A DNA stretch of 64,000 nt from contig NZ_CP073745.1 in the NCBI RefSeq assembly GCF_024397975.1, positions 1,452,501-1,516,500 on the forward strand, in the 5' to 3' direction. Shown one piece after another: positions 34,218 to 41,705 of this stretch (its first letter is position 1; the number at the start of each line of letters is the position of its first letter). The position numbers and the translations under genes are program-made. The notes beneath the pieces were generated by a model. It did no database searches, was not told the DNA's origin, and saw nothing but the letters and a program-made list of their open reading frames with translations. This DNA is from Bacterioplanoides sp. SCSIO 12839. Its GTDB lineage: Bacteria > Pseudomonadota > Gammaproteobacteria > Pseudomonadales > Oceanobacteraceae.

Positions 34218-35177
34218 ATGTCTGTGACTGCGGTAGATGTTGCAAGTAGTGGAGGGAGTCATCAAATTATGTATTATAAATTAAGAGTTCACGCCGCTGG
34301 AGCTTATCCAGAATTGGATATCGACGAAACTACATATCGCGAAATTTGTGAGGCAAAAGAAGTTCTATATGCAGCAATGGCAGTCGAAGAAAAATACGAA
34401 TTGCTCCTAAGTAATTACCTAGAGCTAGAAAAAGAGTCTCTTAGTGTGGCTGCTGATGATATGTTGTACGGGTTTAAAGACTATTCTGGATTTTTTGATG
34501 TAAGGTTAACCTTTAATCAAAGAGTGGTTAACTTGCTCACTTCTACAAGACTTTATGTGGATCAAATTAAACAGCACGTTAAAGCTTGCTTGCCTGATGA
34601 TCTTGAAGCAGAAAGAACAGTTAAACAATATTTTTCAAATGAATATGATCAACAGTTTGAATATCGCTTTATGGAAGCGTTGAGAAACTATGTTCAACAC
34701 AGGGGGTTAGCGGTCCATTCTACCTCGCATAGCAGTAGGCGAACTTCTTCAGGAAGTGACGGGCTTATGGAGTTTGGTATAAAGCTATTTTCACATCGAA
34801 GCGAATTTGAAAATGACAGCACGTTTAAAAGACCTGTGTTGCGCGAAATGCCTGATAAAGTTGATTTGATCGGAGCTGCACGAAAATACGTAGAGTCTAT
34901 TAGTGATTGTCACATACAAATTCGAGATCTTATAAGCGACTCTGTAGCAGGTGCTAGAGCAATAATATCCGGCGCCATTTCTAAATATTCAGCTGTAAAT
35001 AATGGGGATTGTATTGGGCTTGCTGCACAGAAATACCAAGAATCAAAACCAATAGAAAGATTGGTCGAAACGGTTCCTATCCTTCTGGATTGGGATGATG
35101 TTCGTTTAAAGTTGGTAAGCAAAAATAAAAGGTTAACGAATCTAAGTAAGCGCTGTGTAACAAGTAACTGCTTATAA
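34218..35177 (+). CDS. Hypothetical protein with HEPN-like RN-x3-H motif
   Basis: A 319-residue mostly helical cytoplasmic protein that I do not recognise. ATG 34218 is chosen over TTG 34197; neither has a good ribosome-binding site. In the centre (about residues 155-170) the helix EALRNYVQHRGLAVH contains R-N-x3-H, the catalytic motif of HEPN RNases found in abortive-infection and toxin proteins, and in a group of orphan proteins. It is AT-rich compared with groEL and stands alone between a terminator and small secreted genes, so recent acquisition is possible. A solitary defence or toxin gene is one reading; no cognate antitoxin is apparent. Confidence 0.55.
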   Translation: MSVTAVDVASSGGSHQIMYYKLRVHAAGAYPELDIDETTYREICEAKEVLYAAMAVEEKYELLLSNYLELEKESLSVAADDMLYGFKDYSGFFDVRLTFNQRVVNLLTSTRLYVDQIKQHVKACLPDDLEAERTVKQYFSNEYDQQFEYRFMEALRNYVQHRGLAVHSTSHSSRRTSSGSDGLMEFGIKLFSHRSEFENDSTFKRPVLREMPDKVDLIGAARKYVESISDCHIQIRDLISDSVAGARAIISGAISKYSAVNNGDCIGLAAQKYQESKPIERLVETVPILLDWDDVRLKLVSKNKRLTNLSKRCVTSNCL

Positions 35178-35295
35178 TAAATCGTTCAAGCAGGGTAGTG
35201 CTTTTGCCATGTCAAAATAGGTGCCAAAATCTAATCTAGGCTGAGTTTACTAATGGCAAAGTACAGTGTGACCAATAAAGACTTAGATGAAATTG
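35178..35295. other. Spacer with a short orphan frame
   Basis: Contains a 16-codon frame (ATG 35253 to TAA 35301) but no recognisable gene. Confidence 0.3.
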
Positions 35296-35439
35296 ATGGT
35301 TAAGAAACTTTTCACCATCGCCACGCTGATTCTGGCGATCTGCAGCATCGCCGTATTCTTCAGCAGCGCTGGCCATATCCCAGAGCTACTGCCTCACCTC
35401 CGCTTGCAGTACATTGCAGTAACTGCTGGTTTGTTGTGA
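35296..35439 (+). CDS. Putative 47-residue membrane peptide
   Basis: ATG 35296 to TGA 35439 encodes a peptide with a basic start (VKKLFTIATLILAICSIAVFF in pieces VKKLF and TLILAICSIAVFF), one membrane helix and a short hydrophobic C-terminal end. No clear ribosome-binding site. Higher G+C than the preceding gene. May be a real small membrane protein or a remnant of a longer gene. Confidence 0.3.
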   Translation: MVKKLFTIATLILAICSIAVFFSSAGHIPELLPHLRLQYIAVTAGLL

Positions 35440-35499
35440 TTAATGTTTACACTTTGTATTCTGCATAGTCACTGCCCACCAACATAAGAAGGATCTGAA

Positions 35500-35841
35500 A
35501 TGAAAAAGTTACTGTTCATCGCAATGCTGTTCGTTCCAGCACTTGGATTGGCGAAGGAAAAACAAAGAATTCTCTCGACCGAGATATCTGGAATTTGGAT
35601 TAATGATTTTAAAAACAAGGTTGTAATTCTGAATCCGGCGAAAGAGATCGAGACGGACTGCTCCGGTGAAAATCCTGTGAAAGCAGTGGTTATACCTAAG
35701 TCACTGGAAAATGCAGCTGAAGCCGCACAAGTAGCGGCATTAGCGGTGGCGAATCAATTAACGGTTGAGCTGGGTTACACCTACGTATGCGGTAATGAAA
35801 ACGCTTACCTTGAATATATCCTGTTGGGTCAGCGTAAGTAG
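35500..35841 (+). CDS. Small secreted protein of unknown function
   Basis: A 113-residue product with a Sec signal peptide (residues 1-18, KKLLFIAMLFVPALGLA) and a mature part containing two cysteines (about 51 and 95) that could form a disulphide. AAGGAT precedes the ATG at the right distance. The central region ENAAEAAQVAALAVANQL is helical and Ala-rich. Resembles small periplasmic DUF4156-like proteins in general pattern (Cys, then aliphatic helix, then TYVCGNENAYLEYI-type ending), but I cannot confirm the family. Confidence 0.55.
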   Translation: MKKLLFIAMLFVPALGLAKEKQRILSTEISGIWINDFKNKVVILNPAKEIETDCSGENPVKAVVIPKSLENAAEAAQVAALAVANQLTVELGYTYVCGNENAYLEYILLGQRK

Positions 35842-36011
35842 ATCAGCGTTTAACCGGAGCATTGGCCGCCTCGGCTGCGCTGATTGTCTCTTCAGCCCTG
35901 GGTATGCTGGCGGGCAGCGTGTTGTCAGAGTATCTGAATGAAAAGATACTGGCTGACATAGCTGGCACGGGTTTTGTCGTGATAGGTGCTTACATGTTAT
36001 ATCGCGCTTAA
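35841..36011 (+). pseudogene. Remnant of a membrane protein C-terminus
   Basis: A 56-codon open frame without a start codon, directly overlapping the previous stop. It encodes ALAASAALIVSSALGMLAG, then SEYLNEKILADIAG and a final helix VVIGAYMLYRA, the look of the last two helices of a GDT1/TMEM165-type or similar transporter. Everything upstream of this piece is absent. It marks a deletion or insertion scar in this patch. Identity is uncertain. Confidence 0.35.
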
Positions 36012-36109
36012 GCTGTATCGCTTTGATAAGGAAAGTATTTTCACAATTTAGCACGGTTAAAGTTGTGCTTTACCAGTACTGCAAGGCAGAGTGTGTACTA
36101 TACTAAGCG

Positions 36110-37906
36110 ATGTCATGTTCCGATAACCTGGGATGCTCTGCATTGGTCGGTTTTATTAAGTCTCTGAATATAAGAAGCAAGACCATCATCGTTTTTGTTA
36201 TGGCGATGCTGGTTTTCACTGCTGCTATCTTAACGTCGTTACCCAGGGTTAAAAATACTATTGTTAATAGTGCCAGAAAAGAGTTGGTTACCACCACCAA
36301 TTTGGCAGCTGCTTCTGCCGAGTCCTTATATGAGAATACATTGCGTAACTATATGCGCGGGATTACCGAAACCAACCTAAGTACTCTTAACTATCTGTAT
36401 TCACAGCATCAGGCGGGTAAGCTTTCTAAAGCTGATGTGATTGATCAATTTGAAGAAATCATTTTGTCTCAGGTTGTCGGAGAAACCGGATACATGGTTG
36501 TTTCTGATATATCGAAAGGAAAAAATAATATTACTGCTGCTATTCACCCGTATATCAAAGGTCAAAGGGTTGAAGGTTATGATTTTATTCAGCAAATGTA
36601 TCAGCAGAAGAATGGTTATTTTGAAACTACATGGAAAAACCCGGGTGACCTAGCCGCTCGACAAAAAGTTGGGTATATGAGTTATTTTGAGCCCTGGCAG
36701 TGGATTATCAGTGTTAACCCATATAAAGATGAACTCAAATCGTTGGTCGATATTGAAGATTTTGAGAATAGCTTATCAAAGGTTCAGCCTACAACGCTTG
36801 AAGGTAGTTATATCACTATATTGGATGATAAAGGTAATCTGTTGTATCACCCATCTTTTAAAGAAAAGTCTGCCATTTATTTTCAGGATACAAAAACCGG
36901 GAGTTATTTTATTCAGGATATGCTGGATACCATAAAGCAGCAATATAAGGGAGATGTAGTCGACGGCTGGCAGGAGTTTTCTTACCGTCAGCGTGGCAAT
37001 GAAAGCGTCGCAGTTGATAAACTTATGTACTACCATTATATGCCTGATCAAAAGTGGGTTGTCATAACCGTCATTAATAAAAATGAGATTCTAAAGCCCT
37101 ACAATCATTTACTATATCGACTTGCCACTGTGGGTGTGGCTCTTTTTTTGGGTTTGACCCTGTTGGCTTTTTTATCCGGAAGTTTCTTGAGTAGGCGTAT
37201 TAATGGCCTGGTTAGCGCTGCGAAGATGTTAGCGGGTAATAACTATAATATTAAATTAAAACGTAAGGCTTTTGATGAAATAGGGGATTTGGAGGAAGCA
37301 TTTGACGCTACGGCAAGTACCATCAATCAATTAATCTCTGAACAAAAGCAGCTAAATATCAGCCTGGAAGAAAAGGTTGAGCGGCGTACTCGTGAACTTG
37401 AATTTAAAAATAAAGAGTTAGAGAGTCTTTATGTGACAGACTCTCTGACCGGTTTATCCAGCCGGAATAAGCTGGATGAGGTTTTAGATTGTGAAGTCAA
37501 CAGAAGCCAGAGATATGGGACTGTATTTGGAATCATTTTATTAGACGTCGACTATTTTAAGCCGGTTAATGATGTTTACGGGCATCAGGTCGGAGATGTC
37601 GTTTTAAAGGAATTCTCAACCGTTCTGAAATCCCACTCAAGGAAAACGGATGTTGTTGGCCGTTGGGGGGGAGAAGAATTTATGATCATTTGTAGCAACA
37701 CTGATCTGGATGGGTTGCTGTTCCTGGCAAATGAACTCAAATCGAAGGTTTCAGCATTTCAGTTTAGTGTGTCAGAGCAAAAAACAGCCAGTTTTGGTGT
37801 GGCTGTTTACGAAAATGATGAAACGTCTGACTCAATCATTAAAAGGGCAGACGACGCACTTTACCGAGCTAAGAAAAATGGCCGTAATCGGGTAGAGCAT
37901 CAGTAA
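36110..37906 (+). CDS. Membrane diguanylate cyclase with Cache sensor
   Basis: A 598-residue inner-membrane enzyme that makes c-di-GMP. TM1 at about 24-44, a periplasmic double-Cache-type domain (about 50-330, with GYMVVSD..GKNN, WQWIISVNPY and KWVVITVIN), TM2 at about 338-360, a HAMP linker (360-415), a short coiled coil (410-440) and a GGDEF domain (440-598). The active site is GGEEF (520-524). An inhibitory I-site RKTD (511-514) lies five residues before it, so product feedback is expected. No strong ribosome-binding site at ATG 36110. The gene stands alone, convergent with a cytochrome c'-like gene. Confidence 0.88.
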   Translation: MSCSDNLGCSALVGFIKSLNIRSKTIIVFVMAMLVFTAAILTSLPRVKNTIVNSARKELVTTTNLAAASAESLYENTLRNYMRGITETNLSTLNYLYSQHQAGKLSKADVIDQFEEIILSQVVGETGYMVVSDISKGKNNITAAIHPYIKGQRVEGYDFIQQMYQQKNGYFETTWKNPGDLAARQKVGYMSYFEPWQWIISVNPYKDELKSLVDIEDFENSLSKVQPTTLEGSYITILDDKGNLLYHPSFKEKSAIYFQDTKTGSYFIQDMLDTIKQQYKGDVVDGWQEFSYRQRGNESVAVDKLMYYHYMPDQKWVVITVINKNEILKPYNHLLYRLATVGVALFLGLTLLAFLSGSFLSRRINGLVSAAKMLAGNNYNIKLKRKAFDEIGDLEEAFDATASTINQLISEQKQLNISLEEKVERRTRELEFKNKELESLYVTDSLTGLSSRNKLDEVLDCEVNRSQRYGTVFGIILLDVDYFKPVNDVYGHQVGDVVLKEFSTVLKSHSRKTDVVGRWGGEEFMIICSNTDLDGLLFLANELKSKVSAFQFSVSEQKTASFGVAVYENDETSDSIIKRADDALYRAKKNGRNRVEHQ

Positions 37907-37929
37907 GGTACAACGGCTGCTCCTCAGGA

Positions 37930-38367
37930 TCACCGTTTTAGCTGATAACTCCTATGGCAGGCATTACACTGATTCAGAATCAGATGTAATTCCTGCTGGA
38001 TCTTTTTGTCATCTGTTGTTGGTTTCAGCAATACCTCCCAGTGTTGATTCATTTGTTGGCTCATCGCGCGAAACCCTTTCGGGAATGATTTTCCCAAACC
38101 CCTGGGCTTATTTTGATGTTCGTTGGTTTTTAATGCCTTTACACGTTGAGCCACGAGTTCAGCTTGCCCCTGTGCCAGGTCTGATTGAATCGTGCTGATG
38201 GTTTCCAGCATGGACTTCATATGGTCGAGCACAAAAGCTTGTTGCTCTTTGTTGAGTTCAACCACTTGCCTTGAATCGATCGGCGCTGTGTCTGCCTGGC
38301 CAGTGTGAGTGAATAAAAGCAGGGCGGCGGTTGTGACGGTCAGTAATCTCATCTGAATCTTTCTCAT
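37930..38367 (-). CDS. Cytochrome c'-like periplasmic haem protein
   Basis: A 145-residue exported protein. After a signal peptide (residues 1-25, ending GQA) it is mostly helical, with the haem-binding motif CNACH near the C-terminus (about 134-138, followed by RSYQLKR). A C-terminal CxxCH on a four-helix protein is the class II cytochrome c' arrangement. Members bind NO or CO, or transfer electrons. Start may be ATG 38367 or ATG 38352; the second has AGAAAG before it. Not linked to an operon. Confidence 0.75.
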   Translation of the reverse strand: MRKIQMRLLTVTTAALLLFTHTGQADTAPIDSRQVVELNKEQQAFVLDHMKSMLETISTIQSDLAQGQAELVAQRVKALKTNEHQNKPRGLGKSFPKGFRAMSQQMNQHWEVLLKPTTDDKKIQQELHLILNQCNACHRSYQLKR

Positions 38368-38464
38368 ATAACTGAGTTGTTATGTTAATCACCCTGAATC
38401 TATATATCTATTGGGGAATGTGAATTTCTCTGCGTCATATTGTCACGCTGGTTAATTTTATTTC

Positions 38465-38509
38465 GCACTATTTTGGTGCTGGCTTTTATTTTGAGCACAA
38501 ATAATGTGC
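38465..38509. promoter_or_regulatory. Two NtrC-like enhancer sites
   Basis: GCAC-N7-GTGC occurs at 38465-38479 (GCACTATTTTGGTGC) and again at 38495-38509 (GCACAAATAATGTGC). The two centres are 30 bases apart, close to three helical turns. Both match the NtrC half-site spacing known from the E. coli glnA enhancer (GCACTATATTGGTGC). They lie about 310-350 bases upstream of amt. Confidence 0.78.
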
Positions 38510-38650
38510 TCGCATTGGATTTTTTGCTGATAGAAATCAGAACTCCACCCTATAAATGTTTTGGTTGTGATCGTTTCTGAAGCGCTGTGATCCGCAATGG
38601 TGCTGGACTGACGAGATTTATCGCCGTGCTTGGTGCCAAAGGTGACAAAG

Positions 38651-38667
38651 TTGGTATGTATTCTGCT
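38651..38667 (+). promoter_or_regulatory. Possible sigma-54 promoter of amt
   Basis: TTGG (38651-38654) and TGC (38664-38666) have the -24 GG and -12 GC dinucleotides at the required 10-base interval. The rest of the element is only a partial match to TTGGCAC-N5-TTGC. Placement downstream of the NtrC-like sites supports it. Confidence 0.45.
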
Positions 38668-38815
38668 AAACCGCTGTTTATATGCTGCCAAAGAAAGCAA
38701 TTGAGGCTGGCGTGCTCTCCCGTTGAGCATCCTGACTGCTTGCTTGATGCACCAATGAACCATAAGAGTTCAGTGTGCAGGCTCGGAACAACATAACAAT
38801 TTAAGAGGAACTCAA

Positions 38816-40045
38816 GTGGAAAATCTTGACGTAACCAGTATTAACAGCGCAGTCGAAACTCTGATGCAAAGTGCCAACACCATGTTCATCCTGCTGGGTG
38901 CCATTATGGTACTGGCGATGCACGCCGGTTTTGCTTTTTTAGAAGTGGGTACGGTTCGCCATAAGAACCAGGTAAACGCTCTGGTGAAAATCATCACCGA
39001 TTTTGGTGTTTCAACCCTGGCCTATTTCTTTATCGGTTATCAGATTGCTTACGGCATGGACTTCTTTGCCAGTGCCACGCAACTGACCGAAAACAATGGT
39101 TATGAGCTGGTTAAGTTCTTCTTCCTGTTAACCTTTGCTGCGGCGATTCCGGCCATTGTTTCTGGTGGTATTGCTGAGCGTGCTAAGTTCTATCCGATTT
39201 TAATCGCATCTGCGTTAACCGTTGCGTTTGTTTATCCTTTCTTCGAAGGCATTATCTGGAACGGCAACTATGGGTTCCAAAGCTGGTTAGAAGAAACTTT
39301 TGGTGCTCAGTTCCATGACTTTGCCGGTTCTGTTGTGGTTCACGGTGTAGGCGGTTGGATCGCGTTTGCTGCTGTTGCGCTGCTGGGTTCTCGTAAAGGT
39401 CGTTACCGTGAAGGCCGTGTGGTTGCGTTTGCACCGTCGAATATTCCTTTCCTGGCTCTGGGTGCCTGGATTCTGACCGTCGGTTGGTTTGGCTTCAATG
39501 TGATGTCGGCACAAACACTGGATGGTATCTCTGGTCTGGTCGCTGTAAACAGCCTGATGGCGATGGTTGGCGGTATTATTGTTGCCATGGTGGTGGGTAA
39601 GAATGACCCGGGCTTCATTCATAATGGCCCGTTGGCGGGTCTGGTGGCAGTGTGTGCTGGTTCTGACTTGCTACACCCAATTGGCGCACTGGTGATTGGT
39701 GGTGTTGCTGGTGGTTTGTTCGTTTATATCTTCACTCTGGCGCAAAACAAATTCCCGAAATTTGACGATGTATTGGGCGTATGGCCGCTGCATGGCCTGT
39801 GTGGTGCATGGGGTGGTATCGCTGCGGGTATCTTCGGTACAGAAGCGATGGGCGGCTTAGGTGGCGTAACCTTTATGTCTCAGCTGGTTGGTACGTTGGC
39901 TGGTATCGTTGTGGCAGTTGTTGGTGGCTTCCTGGTGTACGGTCTGGTGAAAGCGGTATCAGGTATTCGCTTGGACGAAGAAGAAGAGTTTAACGGTGCT
40001 GACTTGTCCATTCATAAGATTGGTTCAACCAGCGATGCCGAATAA
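38816..40045 (+). CDS. amtB: Ammonium transporter AmtB
   Basis: A 409-residue inner-membrane ammonium/ammonia channel with 11 helices. GTG start at 38816 after AGAGGA. Family features: LMQSANTMFILLGAIMVLAMHAGFAFLEVG and RHKNQVNALVK (in pieces), the conserved DFAGSVVVHGVGG with the pore His, and GVWPLHGLCGAWGGIAAGIFG with the second pore His. N-terminal signal-like segment is absent, as in the Amt subgroup without cleaved leader. glnK is not adjacent, unlike in most proteobacteria. NtrC-type control is inferred from the upstream sites. Confidence 0.93.
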   Translation: MENLDVTSINSAVETLMQSANTMFILLGAIMVLAMHAGFAFLEVGTVRHKNQVNALVKIITDFGVSTLAYFFIGYQIAYGMDFFASATQLTENNGYELVKFFFLLTFAAAIPAIVSGGIAERAKFYPILIASALTVAFVYPFFEGIIWNGNYGFQSWLEETFGAQFHDFAGSVVVHGVGGWIAFAAVALLGSRKGRYREGRVVAFAPSNIPFLALGAWILTVGWFGFNVMSAQTLDGISGLVAVNSLMAMVGGIIVAMVVGKNDPGFIHNGPLAGLVAVCAGSDLLHPIGALVIGGVAGGLFVYIFTLAQNKFPKFDDVLGVWPLHGLCGAWGGIAAGIFGTEAMGGLGGVTFMSQLVGTLAGIVVAVVGGFLVYGLVKAVSGIRLDEEEEFNGADLSIHKIGSTSDAE

Positions 40046-40122
40046 ATCGCGGTACCTGCTCTAGGGCACTGAATTATTCAGAGATGCTCTAGGCCTCATA
40101 TTAAAAAATGAGTGCTTATCAA

Positions 40123-40155
40123 TGTCCCGTCAGCCATGCTGGCGGGGCATTTTTT
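40123..40155 (+). terminator. Terminator after amtB
   Basis: A 12-bp stem with two G-T pairs (40123-40134 with 40138-40149), loop CAT, six T residues. Confidence 0.8.
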
Positions 40156-40259
40156 ATGTTCCCTATTTCTGCTGTTATGGATGTCGCCAAACAGGCTCTG
40201 GCCGGTTAGTAGTGGGTTACGGCAATATGATGGAGCAGTTGCTTTTATAGGTGAGTGGT

Positions 40260-40331
40260 TGTTTTATTAAGAAGCACGGTTTTATTAAGAAGCACGGTTT
40301 TATTAAGGAACTCGGTTTTATTAAGGAATAA
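40260..40331 (+). repeat. Four tandem 18-base repeats before a small gene
   Basis: Units start at 40260, 40278, 40296 and 40314, with consensus GGTTTTATTAAGAAGCAC and few changes. The last copy ends in AAGGAATAA and supplies the ribosome-binding site of the small ORF at 40334. Expansion or contraction by slippage would not alter this site. Confidence 0.75.
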
Positions 40332-40333
40332 GT

Positions 40334-40510
40334 ATGGCTGATTGGATCAAGCGCTTTGTGTTGATGGTTGTGTGTTTGTTAGCGGCCATTGGCTGTTACA
40401 CCTTTGGGATTCCTAAGGGAGGCATTGCCTTTTTATTATTAGGATTGGTCTTTGAGGGGCTGTTCTGGTTTGGCTTGTTGGGTAACCGTAAGCACAAAAA
40501 AACCGGATAA
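40334..40510 (+). CDS. 58-residue membrane protein
   Basis: ATG 40334 to TAA 40510, behind AAGGA with a suitable gap. The product has two membrane helices (about 6-24 and 30-48), a Gly-Ile-Pro-Lys turn between them and a basic tail (GNRKHKKTG), so both ends probably face the cytoplasm. A terminator hairpin starts within its stop codon region. Not known to me as a family, but start, ribosome-binding site and terminator together make a real gene likely. Confidence 0.6.
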   Translation: MADWIKRFVLMVVCLLAAIGCYTFGIPKGGIAFLLLGLVFEGLFWFGLLGNRKHKKTG

Positions 40511-40530
40511 AGTTCCTCTTTATCCGGTTT
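40495..40530. terminator. Bidirectional terminator
   Basis: A perfect 13-bp stem (40500-40512 with 40518-40530), loop of five. On the minus strand it is followed by a run of T residues (the A-run at 40495-40502 on the plus strand), so it ends the leftward gene at 40560 best. Confidence 0.75.
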
Positions 40531-40559
40531 CCGATCTTGCTAGGGTGCTGATGAATTGT

Positions 40560-41351
40560 TTATTGAAAGCGCTCTTCCAGCTCTTTCAGGTGCATCAGAA
40601 TACGATCGTTGTAACTGACGACCAGGAATAAAACAGTATTCTGATTGTAATTTTTCACGGAGTTCGACATGAACTTCCACTTACTGTCGATGCTTTTCAG
40701 GATGTTGTCGGCTTGTTTGCCTTGAAGCATGGCCCGTAATTCTTCCAGTCCTACCTGAAACTCATCCGCCATTTGCTCCAGTGTACGTTCCGAATTGCCC
40801 ATAAATACCTGACCCAGATTGGTGGTTGCACGGGCAGCATACTGAGCTGTGATCTCTTCCATCAGCAGGGCTAAAGAACGTGATTTCTTAACAATTTCCG
40901 GCGGGGTAATGCCCGTTTCCTGCTGTATTTGCTGGTAAGTACCGGTGATTTTTTTCACCAGGCTCTGGCTGGCACGATCCATTTCATCCACCAGAAGTAC
41001 CTCGGGAAAACCCTGAGTCATCATATCTTCACGATTAGACATTAATAACTCATTCAGCTTCTTCCAATCGGCGGTGATGTTGGCCATGTTGTCGCTGGCA
41101 TTGTTAGCGATTGCCAGCTCATTGGCATTTTCCAGTGAGGTTTTAAAACGTTCAGCGGATTGCTGCATACGGCGATCGTATTTGGCGTCTGCGTCCAGGC
41201 CGGTAAACATGTAAAAGTTAGTCACCACCTCAATTGATGCGAGGCGCATTTGCTGCAATTCAGTGAGGAGTTGTTGTGGGGTCGCATGAGACATGCTGGT
41301 CAGTAAGAACAGTGCCAAAAGCTGCACGAATCGAATCATCATAATATTCAT
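40560..41351 (-). CDS. Periplasmic helical protein of unknown function
   Basis: A 263-residue exported protein. The signal peptide runs to about residue 24 (LFLLTSMSHA), after which the protein is almost wholly alpha-helical with regular heptads, for example LLTELQQMRLASIEVVTNFYMF and YDRRMQQSAERFKTSLENANELA (each read in parts). Such helical bundles are like the sensing domains of chemoreceptors and NarX, but there is no transmembrane helix or output domain here. ATG 41351 is preferred to the adjacent GTG. It is divergent from fadBA and separated from it by about 350 bases. Function unknown. Confidence 0.6.
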   Translation of the reverse strand: MNIMMIRFVQLLALFLLTSMSHATPQQLLTELQQMRLASIEVVTNFYMFTGLDADAKYDRRMQQSAERFKTSLENANELAIANNASDNMANITADWKKLNELLMSNREDMMTQGFPEVLLVDEMDRASQSLVKKITGTYQQIQQETGITPPEIVKKSRSLALLMEEITAQYAARATTNLGQVFMGNSERTLEQMADEFQVGLEELRAMLQGKQADNILKSIDSKWKFMSNSVKNYNQNTVLFLVVSYNDRILMHLKELEERFQ

Positions 41352-41705
41352 CACCGTTGTTTTTTTTGTTTTTGGAACGACTGAATTTCTTGGAGTTTAT
41401 GTGAAAGGCGCTTTTAGCCCTATAGGTGGTTACAAAAGGTTACAAATTTCAAGGGTATTCATCAACTCTTTTGGCTGTGTATTTCGGTCGCTGATTCATA
41501 TTAAAGGCCAAATCTGCCGCATTTCGTTTTCATGTATTGACTTTCGATTGGCTTTGTCAGAAGGTGTGCGGCACGGATTCAAACGCTCGTATGAATCGGT
41601 CGTTTAATACTCAGCAAACGGCCAGGGCGTTGGTTCACTCACAAGCAAAATGCTGATTCAGTACTATTCTGATCAGCCCAAGCTAACCCAAGTGGAGATC
41701 AGTTG
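41352..41705. other. Divergent region upstream of fadBA
   Basis: About 350 bases with no supported ORF. It carries the palindrome at 41576-41597 and must contain the promoters of both flanking genes. Confidence 0.5.
41576..41597. promoter_or_regulatory. PsrA-like palindrome upstream of fadBA
   Basis: Inverted repeat with arms GATTCAAAC and GTATGAATC around GCTC, one mismatch per arm pair. The inner part CAAAC-N4-GTATG is one base from the PsrA half-site layout (CAAAC-N4-GTTTG). PsrA represses fatty-acid oxidation genes in pseudomonads and relatives. It lies 109 bases before fadB. Confidence 0.62.

Larger units (their letters stand above)
38368..38815. other. Long regulatory region before the ammonium transporter
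   Basis: About 450 bases with no convincing ORF. It contains two NtrC-like sites and a weak sigma-54-type promoter, listed separately, as expected for a nitrogen-controlled gene. Confidence 0.6.

Noticed and set aside
38458-38763. 101-residue minus-strand frame before amtB
   Set aside because: Covers the NtrC-like sites and the promoter; no ribosome-binding site, unusual composition, no family resemblance.
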